NCBI GenBank assembly: GCA_003116975.1
Contig: BGKB01000191.1
Coordinates: forward strand, 1 to 64,000
DNA: 64,000 nt
Reading direction: 5' to 3'
Origin: Aurantiochytrium sp. KH105
Taxonomy: Eukaryota; Sar; Bigyra; Thraustochytrida; Thraustochytriidae
Made by a program: the position numbers and the translations under genes. The notes beneath the pieces were generated by a model. It saw only the letters and a list, made by a program, of their open reading frames with translations, was not told the DNA's origin and ran no database searches. Shown here piece by piece: positions 10,328 through 20,556 of this stretch (positions are counted from its first letter, which is position 1; every line of letters starts with the position of its first letter).

Positions 10328-13177
10328 TTATGAAGCCCGAATATACAGAGTATCAAGAACCTGCACGAGAAAGCCCGGGAACTGCTTTAGAAAATTGGCA
10401 AAGTCTGTCTGGGCAATCTTGTAGTAATACCCATCATTCTCTGCCCTAATCTCCAACGTGGAAGCATTCCCCTTGGCAATGTTGTTCATGTTCCCCAGAA
10501 AGACACCTTTGCCGAGTCCACTCTTTGGCTGAAAGTCAATCGTGGTGTGCGAAATGCCGCGGAAGGTCCCGCCACTCGCTTCTTGATTTGTTGCAGTGAC
10601 ACTGCCTTCAATAATGATGGCCGGCTCCGGTAAAATATCGTCCTTTGCAAAGGGCTTCTTGTGAAGTAATTTGAGAAATTCCTCGATGCACATTTGGTCG
10701 ACAAGAATCTCATAGAGACTGCTGTTGCTGGAAATGACATGCAAGGCCTCGACCGTGGCTTCTTGACTTGAGAGAAGAAGGGAATCGCACACGAGGGTCC
10801 CCGACCGGGACGCCAGAAGTGCCGAGACGACCCCATCAATAGGGAACTTGACAATGCACAGGTCCGTCTCCGACGTCACGGAGAATCCGTACGTGTTTTG
10901 CGAGGTGGAAGGCTTGGCAAGCTTGGAGGCCTGCGCGAAGGGAAGTCCAGAAAAGCGGGACGCACGGCGCGTGGGAGCTGCTTTCTCTGTACTCTGCGAT
11001 GACGACTCCACGAGGTAGGCAGCGGACGACCCGCGCGGCTTGGACTTGAAGGACGATTTCAAGCGGAGCTTTTCCTCCAACAGTAACGTGATACCTTCCT
11101 CTCCAAAGCAATCTGAGACGCTGAGCAACAATTTGCTGCTGGCAGAAATCTGATTCCCGAGACACCTTTCCGAGTCGTGCAAGAGGCGAGGCGCCTGTGC
11201 CGCGGAGGCCGCGGCAAGGGCCATGTGTGCCTCGCCCGAGAATGACTTGGCAACAACTTCATCCGAGGCCGGAACTGAAACGCGAGCAGCTCCTGACATG
11301 ACAATGTAAAAGAAGTCGGCGCTTTCGTCGCTGGAGATGATGGTCGTGTCGGGGCCCACACTTTGAATTTCACCGAGCGAGGCCAACTCCTTGAGCAACT
11401 TTGGATGCTTCCAAATGTGTCGAAAAAAGTATTGTGCTTTGAGATTGCGGAGAATCTCTCGTTCTTCGCAGTGTTTGCAACGCTGCACCGGCAGACTAAT
11501 GGTGTCGATTTCCTTGAGCTGCTTGAATTTGAGAGAAGAATTTGGGGCAGTGTGCACAATGAAGAGACGGTCTGCCAACGTTGCGTCTTCCTTGCACTTG
11601 GCTTCAATCTCCAGACTCGGAGTGTGAATCGGGGGCACCCCCATTTCGTGGAGAACAACGGTGGAGTCCCAAGGAAACTGGAGCAGCTGCTGCTTGCGCT
11701 CAAGGCCAATAACACCATCGTGGTGCAGCTGCTCGATCAGCGAGGGCGAATAATTCGTGTCTGCACTGTACGCGATCGACAACGAGTTCCACGAGGCCTG
11801 AAAGCCTATACAAGGAATGGTATGCAGAGCATAGAAGCACTTGATCATGGCACAACCAATGCGGAGAGGCGATCCAATGACGACCTCCTTGAATTCGAAG
11901 AGAGTGGACAAAAACTCTACCGAAAAGCCGGTGATTGCTGCATACTTGCGCATAAAAGACTCCTTGATGGTCGTCGTGGTGTAAAGACGAACTTGTCGCT
12001 GCCGTAAAATCTTTTGGAAGGTCCCGGCATCGTGGTCCGCGTGACAGTGTGTGAGGATGATGCCCTCAATTGCGCTCGGCGAAACGCCAATACGCTCCAT
12101 GAGCTGGGAGCTATTTGGAGGTGGGTCCACCATGATGCCGGCGCGGTTGATCCAGAGCACAAAGCCAGTCGTGTTGCCCTTCGGGTCGAATCCGTGTGAA
12201 GATCCGAGCACTGTCACGCCAAACATGGGGGGTCTGTACACATTCTTTGCGAGACGCGGATGCTGCGGGACGGAAATGGTCAGCTTGGCCGGGATGCGCG
12301 CAATACACTCTCCGGACTCGTAGACTCTGAAAAAGGATTCATAGGACCCCTTCATGTTTGACTCCTTGGCGAGTTTAATGGCAATGTTGTCGTTGAGCAT
12401 ATTTTCTTGGAACTCGTGGAAGGGAATAAACTCGAGAAGATCTTCGAGCGTGAGGGTTTTACGCGCGCCGTCAAGCCCGATGCCTTCTCCCTCAAAGTTT
12501 GGCCAGAAAGACTTGCGCATTTGCGAGGGTGCAAAGTCGCTGTCAAACCTGAGATTTTCCTGCGCTGGTCCAAAAAGGGTCTCTTGGAAAGCCGTTCGAA
12601 TTCGAGACTCCAAGGACGAGGTCGTGAGAATGGTCACCTTGCGCTTCTTGACAAAGTAATTAAAGTATATGGGGAACTCGAATTCTGCTGTGCTGAGCCC
12701 ACAATTGCGGTCGAACATTTCTCCAAAGATAACGTAGAACGTTGGTACCTCGAGACCGTAGTTCATGCAGTCCTTGATGGACTCTGGCGGGATACCAAAC
12801 TGGATCGCGCCGAGCGAGCTCGTCTGCACAAGGTATCCGTCACGATTGAGTCGAAACAGGTTGGGATACTCTGGATCTACCGGGGTTGGGGACAGCGTGA
12901 CACTTCCTCTCGAGTCTGGGGATGACGCTAAGCCTTCGACGTCGCCTCCTAGGCGAATACATGCCGGTTCGTGGACAAACAGTGGTTCTTCTGGCCCTAC
13001 GTTGCTCTGGCCGCAGCTTGGGTGGACCATTGCGCCGTCAAAACTATCGACGCTATCGAATTCAGTGACAACAGGGTACCCTCCATCTCCCTGGTGTTGT
13101 TCGGGTCCGTTTGCAAAGAGGATGGCATGGGCGAAGGCTTTGGTGCCATCGATATTCACAGAGGCGCACGCTCCCAT
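10328..13177 (-). CDS. Metallo-beta-lactamase fold protein with cNMP-binding domains, GbpA/PdeD-like candidate cyclic nucleotide phosphodiesterase
   Basis: 949 residues, starting MGACASVN, a myristoylation signal (Gly2, Ser6) with an adjacent Cys suited to palmitoylation. Residues ~80-320 are a conserved-looking region with no name I know. The MBL domain has HCHADHD at 377-383 (the HxHxDH metal motif) and later candidate ligands in HTIPC, SADTNYS and VHTAPN. After a CxxC-like segment (RCKHCEE) come cyclic-nucleotide-binding modules: one at ~580-770, with a cassette-like DCFGEEGITLL, interrupted by Ser-rich insert, and a second degenerate one at ~840-945. Dictyostelium GbpA/GbpB (PdeD/PdeE) pair an MBL phosphodiesterase with cNMP-binding domains and are activated by cyclic nucleotide. 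I infer the same here. An alternative is a cNMP-regulated MBL hydrolase acting on another substrate. Neighbour PKG ends about 0.9 kb away, convergent. Confidence 0.8.
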   Translation of the reverse strand: MGACASVNIDGTKAFAHAILFANGPEQHQGDGGYPVVTEFDSVDSFDGAMVHPSCGQSNVGPEEPLFVHEPACIRLGGDVEGLASSPDSRGSVTLSPTPVDPEYPNLFRLNRDGYLVQTSSLGAIQFGIPPESIKDCMNYGLEVPTFYVIFGEMFDRNCGLSTAEFEFPIYFNYFVKKRKVTILTTSSLESRIRTAFQETLFGPAQENLRFDSDFAPSQMRKSFWPNFEGEGIGLDGARKTLTLEDLLEFIPFHEFQENMLNDNIAIKLAKESNMKGSYESFFRVYESGECIARIPAKLTISVPQHPRLAKNVYRPPMFGVTVLGSSHGFDPKGNTTGFVLWINRAGIMVDPPPNSSQLMERIGVSPSAIEGIILTHCHADHDAGTFQKILRQRQVRLYTTTTIKESFMRKYAAITGFSVEFLSTLFEFKEVVIGSPLRIGCAMIKCFYALHTIPCIGFQASWNSLSIAYSADTNYSPSLIEQLHHDGVIGLERKQQLLQFPWDSTVVLHEMGVPPIHTPSLEIEAKCKEDATLADRLFIVHTAPNSSLKFKQLKEIDTISLPVQRCKHCEEREILRNLKAQYFFRHIWKHPKLLKELASLGEIQSVGPDTTIISSDESADFFYIVMSGAARVSVPASDEVVAKSFSGEAHMALAAASAAQAPRLLHDSERCLGNQISASSKLLLSVSDCFGEEGITLLLEEKLRLKSSFKSKPRGSSAAYLVESSSQSTEKAAPTRRASRFSGLPFAQASKLAKPSTSQNTYGFSVTSETDLCIVKFPIDGVVSALLASRSGTLVCDSLLLSSQEATVEALHVISSNSSLYEILVDQMCIEEFLKLLHKKPFAKDDILPEPAIIIEGSVTATNQEASGGTFRGISHTTIDFQPKSGLGKGVFLGNMNNIAKGNASTLEIRAENDGYYYKIAQTDFANFLKQFPGFLVQVLDTLYIRAS

Positions 13178-14120
13178 GACTGCGTTTTACTATGCTTTCC
13201 GCGAGCCACCTATTCCCGCACGTCCTCGCTGTAGTTGATGTCCTCTTCCTCTCCCTCCTCCTCGTCGTCGTCGTCGCCGGCGGCACCCCCCACCAGGCGA
13301 TAGGCAGGCGGAATTAGAAAATGGACGTTCAGGCAGCACGTCACCAAAACCTTTCCCCACAACGTCGTCGCTTGTTCGTTCGCTTGAGTTCGCTCGCTCC
13401 TTCCCTCGCGCCTTTGGCCAGCCGCGCCTGCCGAGGGAGGACGCTCGCCTTCCGTCGGCAGCAGCCCCGTCCACCTGCCTGAGCCAGCGCGGACCGGAGT
13501 CCTCGCTCTGCGGCCGCCGAGGACCTGCCGTGCGCAGTGTTTCTCCTGCTGCTCCCCACCCCCCTCCCCGGCCCCCTCGCGCACGCTCGCACGCACGCCT
13601 TACTCGCCCGCGGTCGCGCGCACAAGGCGCGCTTTTGACCGTTGCCAGGAGGCTCGCTTCTACGGTACACACCTTGGTACACACCCCGCACAACCTACCG
13701 GTATGGTATAGTAGAGTCTAGTACTAGCTGCAGCAGCAGCACGCACGGCTCTTCACTCACTTTGTCTCAGGGTTGGCGGCGCCCTCCTCCTGCTGGGACA
13801 AAGCGGCCGGCCGAGCGGAGGCACGGAGCCGCGGCGGACCACCCTGCGCGGTGAGGGTCGCCCCGGGGACCGCTCGGGCCAGCGCCGGCGGCATCGCGTG
13901 GCGTGGTGTTGTGTCGCGTGGTATCGGGTCGAGGCGGGTCAGGGTCCATGGCGTCTCCTGGTCTTGTGCGGCCTGAGAATCACGATTACAAATGTGCTTA
14001 GATACCGGAACAAGCGTTTAAGGGGCCTAGCGAGCAAGTCAAAGATTGACCGGAGTCAGGATAGATCGATCATCTGCGACAAAGCGAAGACTCACTCGAC
14101 GCCGCGCGAGGAGCGGCGAC
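13178..14120. promoter_or_regulatory. Shared upstream region of MBL/cNMP gene (-) and BLOC1S2 gene (+)
   Basis: Head-to-head gene starts bound this 0.9 kb stretch, so it must contain both promoters and leaders. It is GC-rich with several imperfect short repeats. No TATA box or defined site can be supported. Confidence 0.5.
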
Positions 14121-15047
14121 ATGGAGGACGCCGCGCAGCGAGCCGCGGGCACGGTTCATGCCCGCGAGAGCCGCTCTCCGGGCGCGCTGGGCGACGACGC
14201 GGAGATCGACGAGGCGGGGAATGGCGACGGCCCAGGCATGGCGGCGACCACGACGCGCGGAGACGCCGCTGCGCGCGACGAAACGGCCGCGGCAGGGCCG
14301 GAAAAGATCGCGGCAGCGCCTCCCAGCGGCGTGGGCGGCCTGCTGCGAAGGATTCTGGCCTCTGCACGAGATGCCAGTGAGAGCCTTGTGCGGCCAGCGG
14401 AGGTCATTGACGCGAGCAAGGAGGCCTCGGTCGCGCGCGGGACCAGCCCGCAGACGCTGCAGCAAGAGATGAATACTTTTTTGGGCACTGTTGACGCCTA
14501 CGCAAAGCTAGAGCTCAAAGGTAAGCTAGCGAATCGATGATGGCGCGACGTGACGCGACGCGACGCATGCCCGTTGCAAACCGGACGTATGTTCACGATC
14601 AGAAGGCCGACCGTTCACGCGACTAAATTGGAATATCTTTGCAGACGCTTTGAGCGACTTTGAGTGTCTTGAACAGATGAACAGAGTCTCGTACGCTAAA
14701 TACGGTGAGCTGGCTTCTACGCTGGGTGGCCTTTCGGCTATCCAAGATGACATGCAGGCCAAATGTAAGTAGATTTCCAGCAACGTTGTGCAACATACTT
14801 GTATGTATGCACGAAGGAACGAACGAACGAACGAACGGATGGACGAATCCAAAAGTCGAAGAATCACTAACTTTGTTGCATGTCGGTGTGAATTGGATAT
14901 TTTGAGTACCCAGATGAAGAGATGCGGCCCGTGCTCGAGGAAGTGGACCGCCTTCATGCAACCGTCCTCGACCTCGAACGAGTCGTAGAACACTTGGAAT
15001 CTTATTCAGAGCGCCTTGTCACCAAAGCCTCTAACGCGCTCCATTAG
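14121..15047 (+). CDS. BLOC1S2: BLOC-1 complex subunit 2 homologue, three exons
   Basis: Exons 14121-14520, 14645-14764 and 14914-15047, giving 217 residues. Both introns have GTAAG donors and CAG acceptors, all phase 1. The spliced protein has an Ala/Glu-rich N-terminus of ~110 residues and then the conserved helical core: DFECLEQMNRVSYAKYGEL matches the animal DYKLLENMNKLTSLKYLEM block, and YEEMRPVLEEVDRLHATVL with the LESYSERL block matches the second half of BLOC1S2. BLOC1S2 is a coiled-coil subunit of BLOC-1 and BORC, which act in endosome and lysosome sorting and positioning. Animal proteins are ~140 residues; the extra length is all in the N-terminus. The gene is invisible to a single-exon search. 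The family call rests on this alignment from memory. Confidence 0.82.
14521..14644 (+). other. Intron 1 of BLOC1S2 gene
   Basis: 124 bases, donor GTAAGC, acceptor TTTGCAG, phase 1. Joins LELK to DALSDFE. Confidence 0.85.
14765..14913 (+). other. Intron 2 of BLOC1S2 gene
   Basis: 149 bases, donor GTAAGT, acceptor TACCCAG, phase 1. Contains a short GAAC tandem run near 14815-14836. Confidence 0.85.
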
Positions 15048-15656
15048 TCGTGGGCAACCGACGCTTGGCTTGACACGCATCTGAAAATTGTATCTATACT
15101 ACCCCTTTAAATTGTTTCTCGATTTCTGTTTTCTTTCAAAAAGCAACGGCATCGCGTCGCTGGCCTGGCGACCATCCGTCTCTTCTGGTCTGCTCTGTTT
15201 CGCTTTCTCTACTCACCGTCAACGCGCTGGTCAAGAAGTGGCCACCCACCAGCTGACTGTGAGTGAGGTCATCAAAATGTCCATGAATACCAACGACGTG
15301 ACTGGCAGGTGATAATGAGGCGCAACCTTCCTGCCTACCATGAACAGGCAAGCAGAACTCTGTCTGTCGCGCCCGGCGTGCGCGCCCGCGCGCGTCGGCT
15401 GGCAGCCCGCCTGCAGAGCACGGGCGCGCGTGCACTCGAGCAAGCGCGCTGCAACGAACGCGCTCGGACCAGCGGGTCCTCGTTCGCTTGCGTGCTTGCT
15501 GGAGCGCCAGCGCCGGACGCGCCGGCCACCAGGGTGTGGCGGGGCACGCGCCGACGGCACCGCCTTTGCTGGCCACGCTGCGAGCGCTGCGAGCAGCTGT
15601 GAGCGCCGGGTAGCGGCCGTGCCGTCAACGCGCGTGCGCCCCGTGGCCCCAAGAGA
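15048..15656. other. Intergenic region, no gene seen
   Basis: Between two genes on the plus strand; presumably BLOC1S2 3' UTR and the next gene's promoter and leader. GC-rich second half; open frames on the minus strand there are composition artefacts. Confidence 0.5.
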
Positions 15657-17540
15657 ATGCGGTCGTACCCTTCGTACTCGCCCATGCGGTCTTATCCGTC
15701 GCAGCAGCAGCAGCAGCAGCAGCAACAAGAACAGCAGCAACCTCAGGCCGCGCGCGGAGCCGCAGCAGACCCGGGCGTGGCTCTTCTGCACGGCGAAGGA
15801 GCAGAGGCCAGTCCGAGCCCGCGGAGTCACAGGAACTTGCTGCGCTGGCGTGGCAGCTCCTATGAAGAAGTCTCAGACTCGGAACAGGTGACGAGACAGT
15901 GGAGTGATTCTGAAGACAATGTCTTGCGCAGAATCAGCGTGGCAGGATGTGCCTTCTTTTCGCAAAAGTCTGTGTGGTTCGGCATCCTGCTGGTGACGGG
16001 AATGACCTCTTTCGTGTTGACCATTTTGCTACCCAGCATCGTGCAACAAGCCGTCGACGAGTCATCGCTGCGACTTGCAAGTCTGCAGCTATCCCGACCC
16101 CAGGCGAATCGCCTCGTCATGAACGCTGTCGTGGAGGTACACGACGGCGGCCAAAGCACCAAGCAACTTCATCCCAGCGCCTTTGATATTTCCGCGGATG
16201 GTGTCAAGATTGCACACGTATCGTTGCCAGCACTATCGCTGTCAGGCGTTGGACCTTCGCGCGTTGCCGTGACGAGCCAGCTTGAGGTCCGGAATCAAAC
16301 TGCTTTTTCACGCGCAATGACGCAGCTCATGGTCGGCGATGCCACATGGCAGCTTCATGGGCACTCGCGACTCGGAGCTGAGATCTTTGGGCGCTGGAGG
16401 CGAACTTTCGATGTCAATATCAACAAGCAAATTTATATCCTGGGTGGCATGCTCAGCAACGCTGCCATCACGTCTCTGGATGTAAAGGATGGAGCAGGAA
16501 ATCGCGACGCGCTCAACATGGTTGCACGTTTGGCCGTGTACAGCTCGTCCGTTGTGGAAGTTCAAGACTTTGGTACTTTGGCCTTTGAGCTTTCGTCGAA
16601 AAAGACCCTCTTGGGTCAGCTCATTTTTGATGATTTCGCGGTGCGACGAGGAGCCAACACGTTCGCGCCGCGACTGCGATTTGTAAAGTCTGCCGACAAC
16701 GAGGCGGAAACGGGGGCGTTTTTAAGCCGATTTCTCGAGGACAAGGATCAGGTTGCTGAGTTGCGAGGACCCTTTGCGCCCTCTGGCGTCGTGGCATCCG
16801 TGGGGACGGGTGCGATCGTGCAGGCGATTCGTGTTGCGGGATCAGGGGATCACCGGACCTCAGAGGTGGCCATTCTCGACAAGGCTGCGACTTTTGAGGG
16901 CTTTAGTGTTTCCACCGAGGAGCAGGCTGGACAGAATAGGACGATGCGCGGCCCCTTGACAATCGCGCACAACCCTTTTTCTGCGCCAATTGTCCATCGG
17001 AATATTTCGTCGCAACTCTTTCTCGAGGAACCGATTGCGTATATCGTATCGCACCCCGTGCTTGGTCGGCACGTGTGCAATCAAACGAACAAGCTCGCTG
17101 AGCTCGTCACTATGGAGGGAATGTACAGAGACCACCCGGATTGGGCTCCAGAGGTGGGCTTTGCGTCAAAAGCGCGTCGAACAATATTTCTCCCGGCGCA
17201 GCCCATGAAGGGACAGAGCTCGGGGCCTTCATGTGTCTTTGATGGCAAAGCAGTTGCGAATGGGGCGGACTGCTGCTTTGCCACTGCAAGCATTGCGGCC
17301 GCATGTCGCGCCGAGCATTCTGGCGCCCAATTTTTCAACACGGCACTGGTTTCTTCGTATCAGCTTTATATTGGCGATTTCGATGTCGCCATCAATTCCG
17401 TGCAGACATCTTTGGCGATGACCTTCACGCCAGGGGTCTCGGCCGGCTTTCTTTTGCAAGCGAATATTTCGTGTGCAAACATCAAGCTCCTCGCCGGAAA
17501 AAAATCGGCACGGAGCTTGAGCAGTGGATCACTCTCATAA
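15657..17540 (+). CDS. Single-pass membrane protein with DUF3712/LEA2-like extracytoplasmic domains
   Basis: 627 residues. N-terminus has two SYPS motifs and a polyglutamine run at ~16-28. One membrane span at ~106-128 is followed by ~500 residues likely on the lumenal or outer side, with N-glycosylation sequons such as NQT, NRT and NIS. The post-membrane part reads like DUF3712 (Tag1-like) or LEA_2 beta-sandwich modules: a valine- and leucine-rich strand pattern around NRLVMNAVVEVHDGG, then KIAHVSLPALSLSGVG and an RVAVTSQLEV strand. At least two such modules may be present. Fungal DUF3712 proteins are vacuolar or secretory membrane proteins of poorly known role. Orientation fits a type II protein with a ~105-residue cytosolic tail. 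Cysteines late in the protein (ADCCF, AAACRA) may pair. Function unknown. Confidence 0.7.
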   Translation: MRSYPSYSPMRSYPSQQQQQQQQQEQQQPQAARGAAADPGVALLHGEGAEASPSPRSHRNLLRWRGSSYEEVSDSEQVTRQWSDSEDNVLRRISVAGCAFFSQKSVWFGILLVTGMTSFVLTILLPSIVQQAVDESSLRLASLQLSRPQANRLVMNAVVEVHDGGQSTKQLHPSAFDISADGVKIAHVSLPALSLSGVGPSRVAVTSQLEVRNQTAFSRAMTQLMVGDATWQLHGHSRLGAEIFGRWRRTFDVNINKQIYILGGMLSNAAITSLDVKDGAGNRDALNMVARLAVYSSSVVEVQDFGTLAFELSSKKTLLGQLIFDDFAVRRGANTFAPRLRFVKSADNEAETGAFLSRFLEDKDQVAELRGPFAPSGVVASVGTGAIVQAIRVAGSGDHRTSEVAILDKAATFEGFSVSTEEQAGQNRTMRGPLTIAHNPFSAPIVHRNISSQLFLEEPIAYIVSHPVLGRHVCNQTNKLAELVTMEGMYRDHPDWAPEVGFASKARRTIFLPAQPMKGQSSGPSCVFDGKAVANGADCCFATASIAAACRAEHSGAQFFNTALVSSYQLYIGDFDVAINSVQTSLAMTFTPGVSAGFLLQANISCANIKLLAGKKSARSLSSGSLS

Positions 17541-18616
17541 ACTGACATATGGCAACATTCTCGACGCAGACGAGCCGTCTCTCTTTCTCTCATCATGCGA
17601 GCACGAGAAACGAAAAAGGCTTAAGATCTCGCTGCGTCCCTCATCGAAAAGGTTTACTATAACTGGCTGAATAACCCTTTCTCTTGATCCATCACGGTTG
17701 CCTTTTTTTTCCATTTGTTTTAGAGCACAACCTTGCGAGCAAATCAATCTACATTTGATTTCTAGATGTGCCTCTTTTTCCATTTTGGTGGCCAAGAACG
17801 AGCTCGAAGCATGAAGTTATGATGATGATCATCAAGTTGGCGTACGCCACGAGCTTTAAAAAACAAAAAGACTTTTCTTTACCCCTTTGTCTCTATTAAG
17901 GCCTCCTTGCTTGAAAGGGAAGCACGTGCCATAGGGGCTACAAAAAGACTTTACTGCAATGTGTGCAAGTCAAGTTTTTCCGCCACTATGGCACCGTCAG
18001 CAGACCGTACCTTCCTCTTCCACCCAGTGTTCCCCACCTCTACTTCCCCACGCGAGGAGGACCTTTCCATGCGTCTCCCTTCCCCTCGGCATAACCTCCT
18101 ACCACTACATGCATCGCCTCGCAGCATTCTCAGTGGAAGCACGTGGGGATAGGCAGCAGACCAGGGGTGAAAAGGGCTCCGAACGAGGGAAGGAAGGCGC
18201 GCGGGTTTCTCCGACGCGGCGCGGGGGATTCGGGCCCGCAAGTGGCGAAAAGCGCCGCGCGCAAGTGGGGTATCCCTGCACGTGCAAGTGGAGCGGGGCG
18301 CGCGCAAGTAGAGATTGGGCTCCGGCCAGCGCGGGCCTCGCTCGCACGGCACACGCGGCAAACGCGAGACGAGACGACACGAGACGAGACGACACGAGAC
18401 GAGACGCGAGGCTCGAGGCCGCGCGCGAGAGCGAGAGCGAGAGCGCTTGCGCGAGCGCGCCGCGCAGCCCGCGGCCCTCTCCCCGCGCCGCAGCCGGCCG
18501 TCGCAGGAGGCGGCGGGGAGGCCATCCATCGCTCGGCCGGCGAGGGAGTCCAGTTCGCGCGCTCGAGCAGCGCGTGCAGCGCGTGAAGCCCGGGCGCGAG
18601 GGAGGAGCTCGCGACG
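17541..18616. other. Intergenic region and PAK-A leader, no gene seen
   Basis: AT-richer 3' flank of the membrane protein gene up to ~17960, then the GC-rich leader of the kinase gene with a GAGAC tandem stretch near 18367-18412. A long antisense frame across this region and the kinase gene is a shadow. Confidence 0.5.
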
Positions 18617-19996
18617 ATGGACAGGGTGGGCGCGCCGCAGGGCGTGCGCCGCGTGATGCACGTGGAGTGGGACGAAGCCAACGGCACGTTCAAGGGCCTG
18701 CCGGACGTCTGGAGCGGCGCCGCCGGCGGGCAGAGCCGCCTCGAGGCGAGCTCGCGCGCACTCAATACGCTCGGCCAGCACGTGCAGCCGGCGCCGCCGT
18801 CGCGCGCGAACAAGAAGAAACCCAAGAAGCAAAAGAAGAAGGCCAAGAAGAGCAAGAAGAAGAAGAAGGGCGGCTACGATTCGTCCGATGATGAAGACTT
18901 TGCCGTCTCCATGCCCTACCAGGTGCAGCACGTGGAACACGTGGGCGTCGACGCGCGGTCGTCGACCGGCTTCACGGGCCTCCCCGACAGATGGCGGAAC
19001 CTGCTCAAGGTGTCGGGTATCAGTCGCGAGGATGTGCAGGCCCATCCTGACGAGGTGCTCGACGTGCTCAAGTTCCACCTCGAGGGCCCCGCGGCCCCGC
19101 CAAAGCTGCCGACGCGGCAGACGCTTCAGCGCGACATGCTTCGCGCCGTCGAGATTGCCTCTTTTGACCCCGAAAAGGTGATTCACCGCGAACGTAAAAT
19201 CGGCGAGGGTGCCGGCGGTACCGTGTACATTGCGACGGACAAGCGCACCAAGGAAAAGGTCGCCGTCAAGGTGAGCCCCATGAGTGACCTGGAAAACATC
19301 AAGAACGAAATCGCCATGCACTCCCTTTCGCGGCACCCCAATATTGTGGGTATCCTTGAAACCATTTCCTGGCAGGAGGAACTGTACATCATCCTGGAGC
19401 TCATGGACGGTGGTGCGCTTACGGACTGCCTGGGCCGAGGCGTCAACTGGGATGAGTCGGACATTGCCTACGTGGCACGTGAGTCCATCCAAGGTCTGGC
19501 CTTCTTGCACAAGTACCATCGCTTGCACCGCGACATCAAGTCCGACAATATTCTCGTCGATTACCATGGCCGCGTCAAGCTGGCCGATTTCGGCTTTAGC
19601 GTTGGCCTCACGGAGGAGGAGAACAAGCGCAAGTCTGTGGTCGGCACGCCATACTGGATGGCCCCCGAGCTCATTCGCGGCCTCGAGTACGATTCCAAGG
19701 TCGATGTGTGGTCGATGGGCATCACTGTGATTGAGTGCTGTGAAGGAGAGCCGCCCTTGATCGACGAGCAGCCTTTGCGAGCCCTTTTGCTCATTACGAT
19801 TCAGGCACCGCCTGTCCTGGAGCGCCCGGAGCGCTGGAGCGTCGAGCTCAATCATTTCCTCAAACGCTCGCTCATGACGCGCCCGGAGCAGCGCCCTGAC
19901 ACCACGGCGCTGCTGATGCACCCTTGGTTCCGTCTTGCTAGCGACGCGCAGCACTTTTCAAAGCATGTGCAGCGTGTGCTCGACGCAAGGCGGTAG
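18617..19996 (+). CDS. PAK-like Ste20 kinase with CRIB domain (copy A)
   Basis: 459 residues. A CRIB-like half motif, MHVEWDEANGTFKGLPDVW, lies at ~14-32. A lysine-rich stretch at ~66-85 could bind acidic lipids. A fuller CRIB follows at ~101-126 with HVEHVGVD and STGFTGLPDRW. The kinase domain (~190-440) has G-loop GEGAGGTVYIATD, AVKVS lysine, HRDIKSDN near 304, DFGFS, and GTPYWMAPE of Ste20 kinases. p21-activated kinases are released from autoinhibition by Rac/Cdc42 binding to CRIB and act in actin and polarity control; that is inferred here. The kinase is compact compared with animal PAKs (~545) because the linker is short. A close paralogue lies on the opposite strand, tail to tail, 560 bases away. 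Confidence 0.92.
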   Translation: MDRVGAPQGVRRVMHVEWDEANGTFKGLPDVWSGAAGGQSRLEASSRALNTLGQHVQPAPPSRANKKKPKKQKKKAKKSKKKKKGGYDSSDDEDFAVSMPYQVQHVEHVGVDARSSTGFTGLPDRWRNLLKVSGISREDVQAHPDEVLDVLKFHLEGPAAPPKLPTRQTLQRDMLRAVEIASFDPEKVIHRERKIGEGAGGTVYIATDKRTKEKVAVKVSPMSDLENIKNEIAMHSLSRHPNIVGILETISWQEELYIILELMDGGALTDCLGRGVNWDESDIAYVARESIQGLAFLHKYHRLHRDIKSDNILVDYHGRVKLADFGFSVGLTEEENKRKSVVGTPYWMAPELIRGLEYDSKVDVWSMGITVIECCEGEPPLIDEQPLRALLLITIQAPPVLERPERWSVELNHFLKRSLMTRPEQRPDTTALLMHPWFRLASDAQHFSKHVQRVLDARR

Positions 19997-20556
19997 TAGT
20001 CAATCTCTTGTCTGATCGCTGGTCGATCTCTCTCTCTATCTCTCTCTCTCTCTCGTCCCTCTTTTCCCCGCTGTGTTTGTACTACAAGCCCAAGTTCTGT
20101 GCGCTCTTTCGCCACGTTTCTTTCTTTACAACTAAAGAATCCAAACTTTTGCTGTTGTTGTTTTATTTCTTTACTTTGATTATTCTGGGTCCAAGTGTTT
20201 GCGCGCGGAAATCCCAAGCTCTTTTTGCTCGGAGACTAATGTATTCGTACATCATTATCATCATCATCATCGTCATCATCATCAAGGCGTGTTGTTTAGT
20301 CTTGGTCAGGTGACTCCACATGGGCTGCGACGCTCGGAAGACACGCCGAGAGAGTTTTGTTGTCTTGTAAGTAAGTACTTGTTTGTTTGGCTGAGGTGGT
20401 TGGCTGGGTGGCTGGCGCTCCTGCTCCATCTCTCAGATTATCTTTCTCACATTATGCGATTTGTTTGGCTGCTTTACTTGTCATTTCAGCAGAGACTGAT
20501 GATTCATTGTGAGCGAGATGGCTGGCTGGGTAGGTAAATGAGCGAGTAAGCCGAAG
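19997..20556. other. Tail-to-tail spacer between paired PAK genes
   Basis: Convergent 3' flanks. Contains a CT-rich run (~20027-20055) and a CAT/ATC trinucleotide run (~20249-20284). No gene or RNA seen. Confidence 0.6.

Noticed and set aside
11095-11130. CTGAGA as a possible second TPP aptamer
   Set aside because: It lies inside a coding region and none of the other aptamer elements are near it.
17951-19954. 667-residue open frame on the minus strand
   Set aside because: Antisense to the PAK-A kinase and its leader; the plus strand has unmistakable kinase motifs. GC-rich codons keep the antisense frame open.
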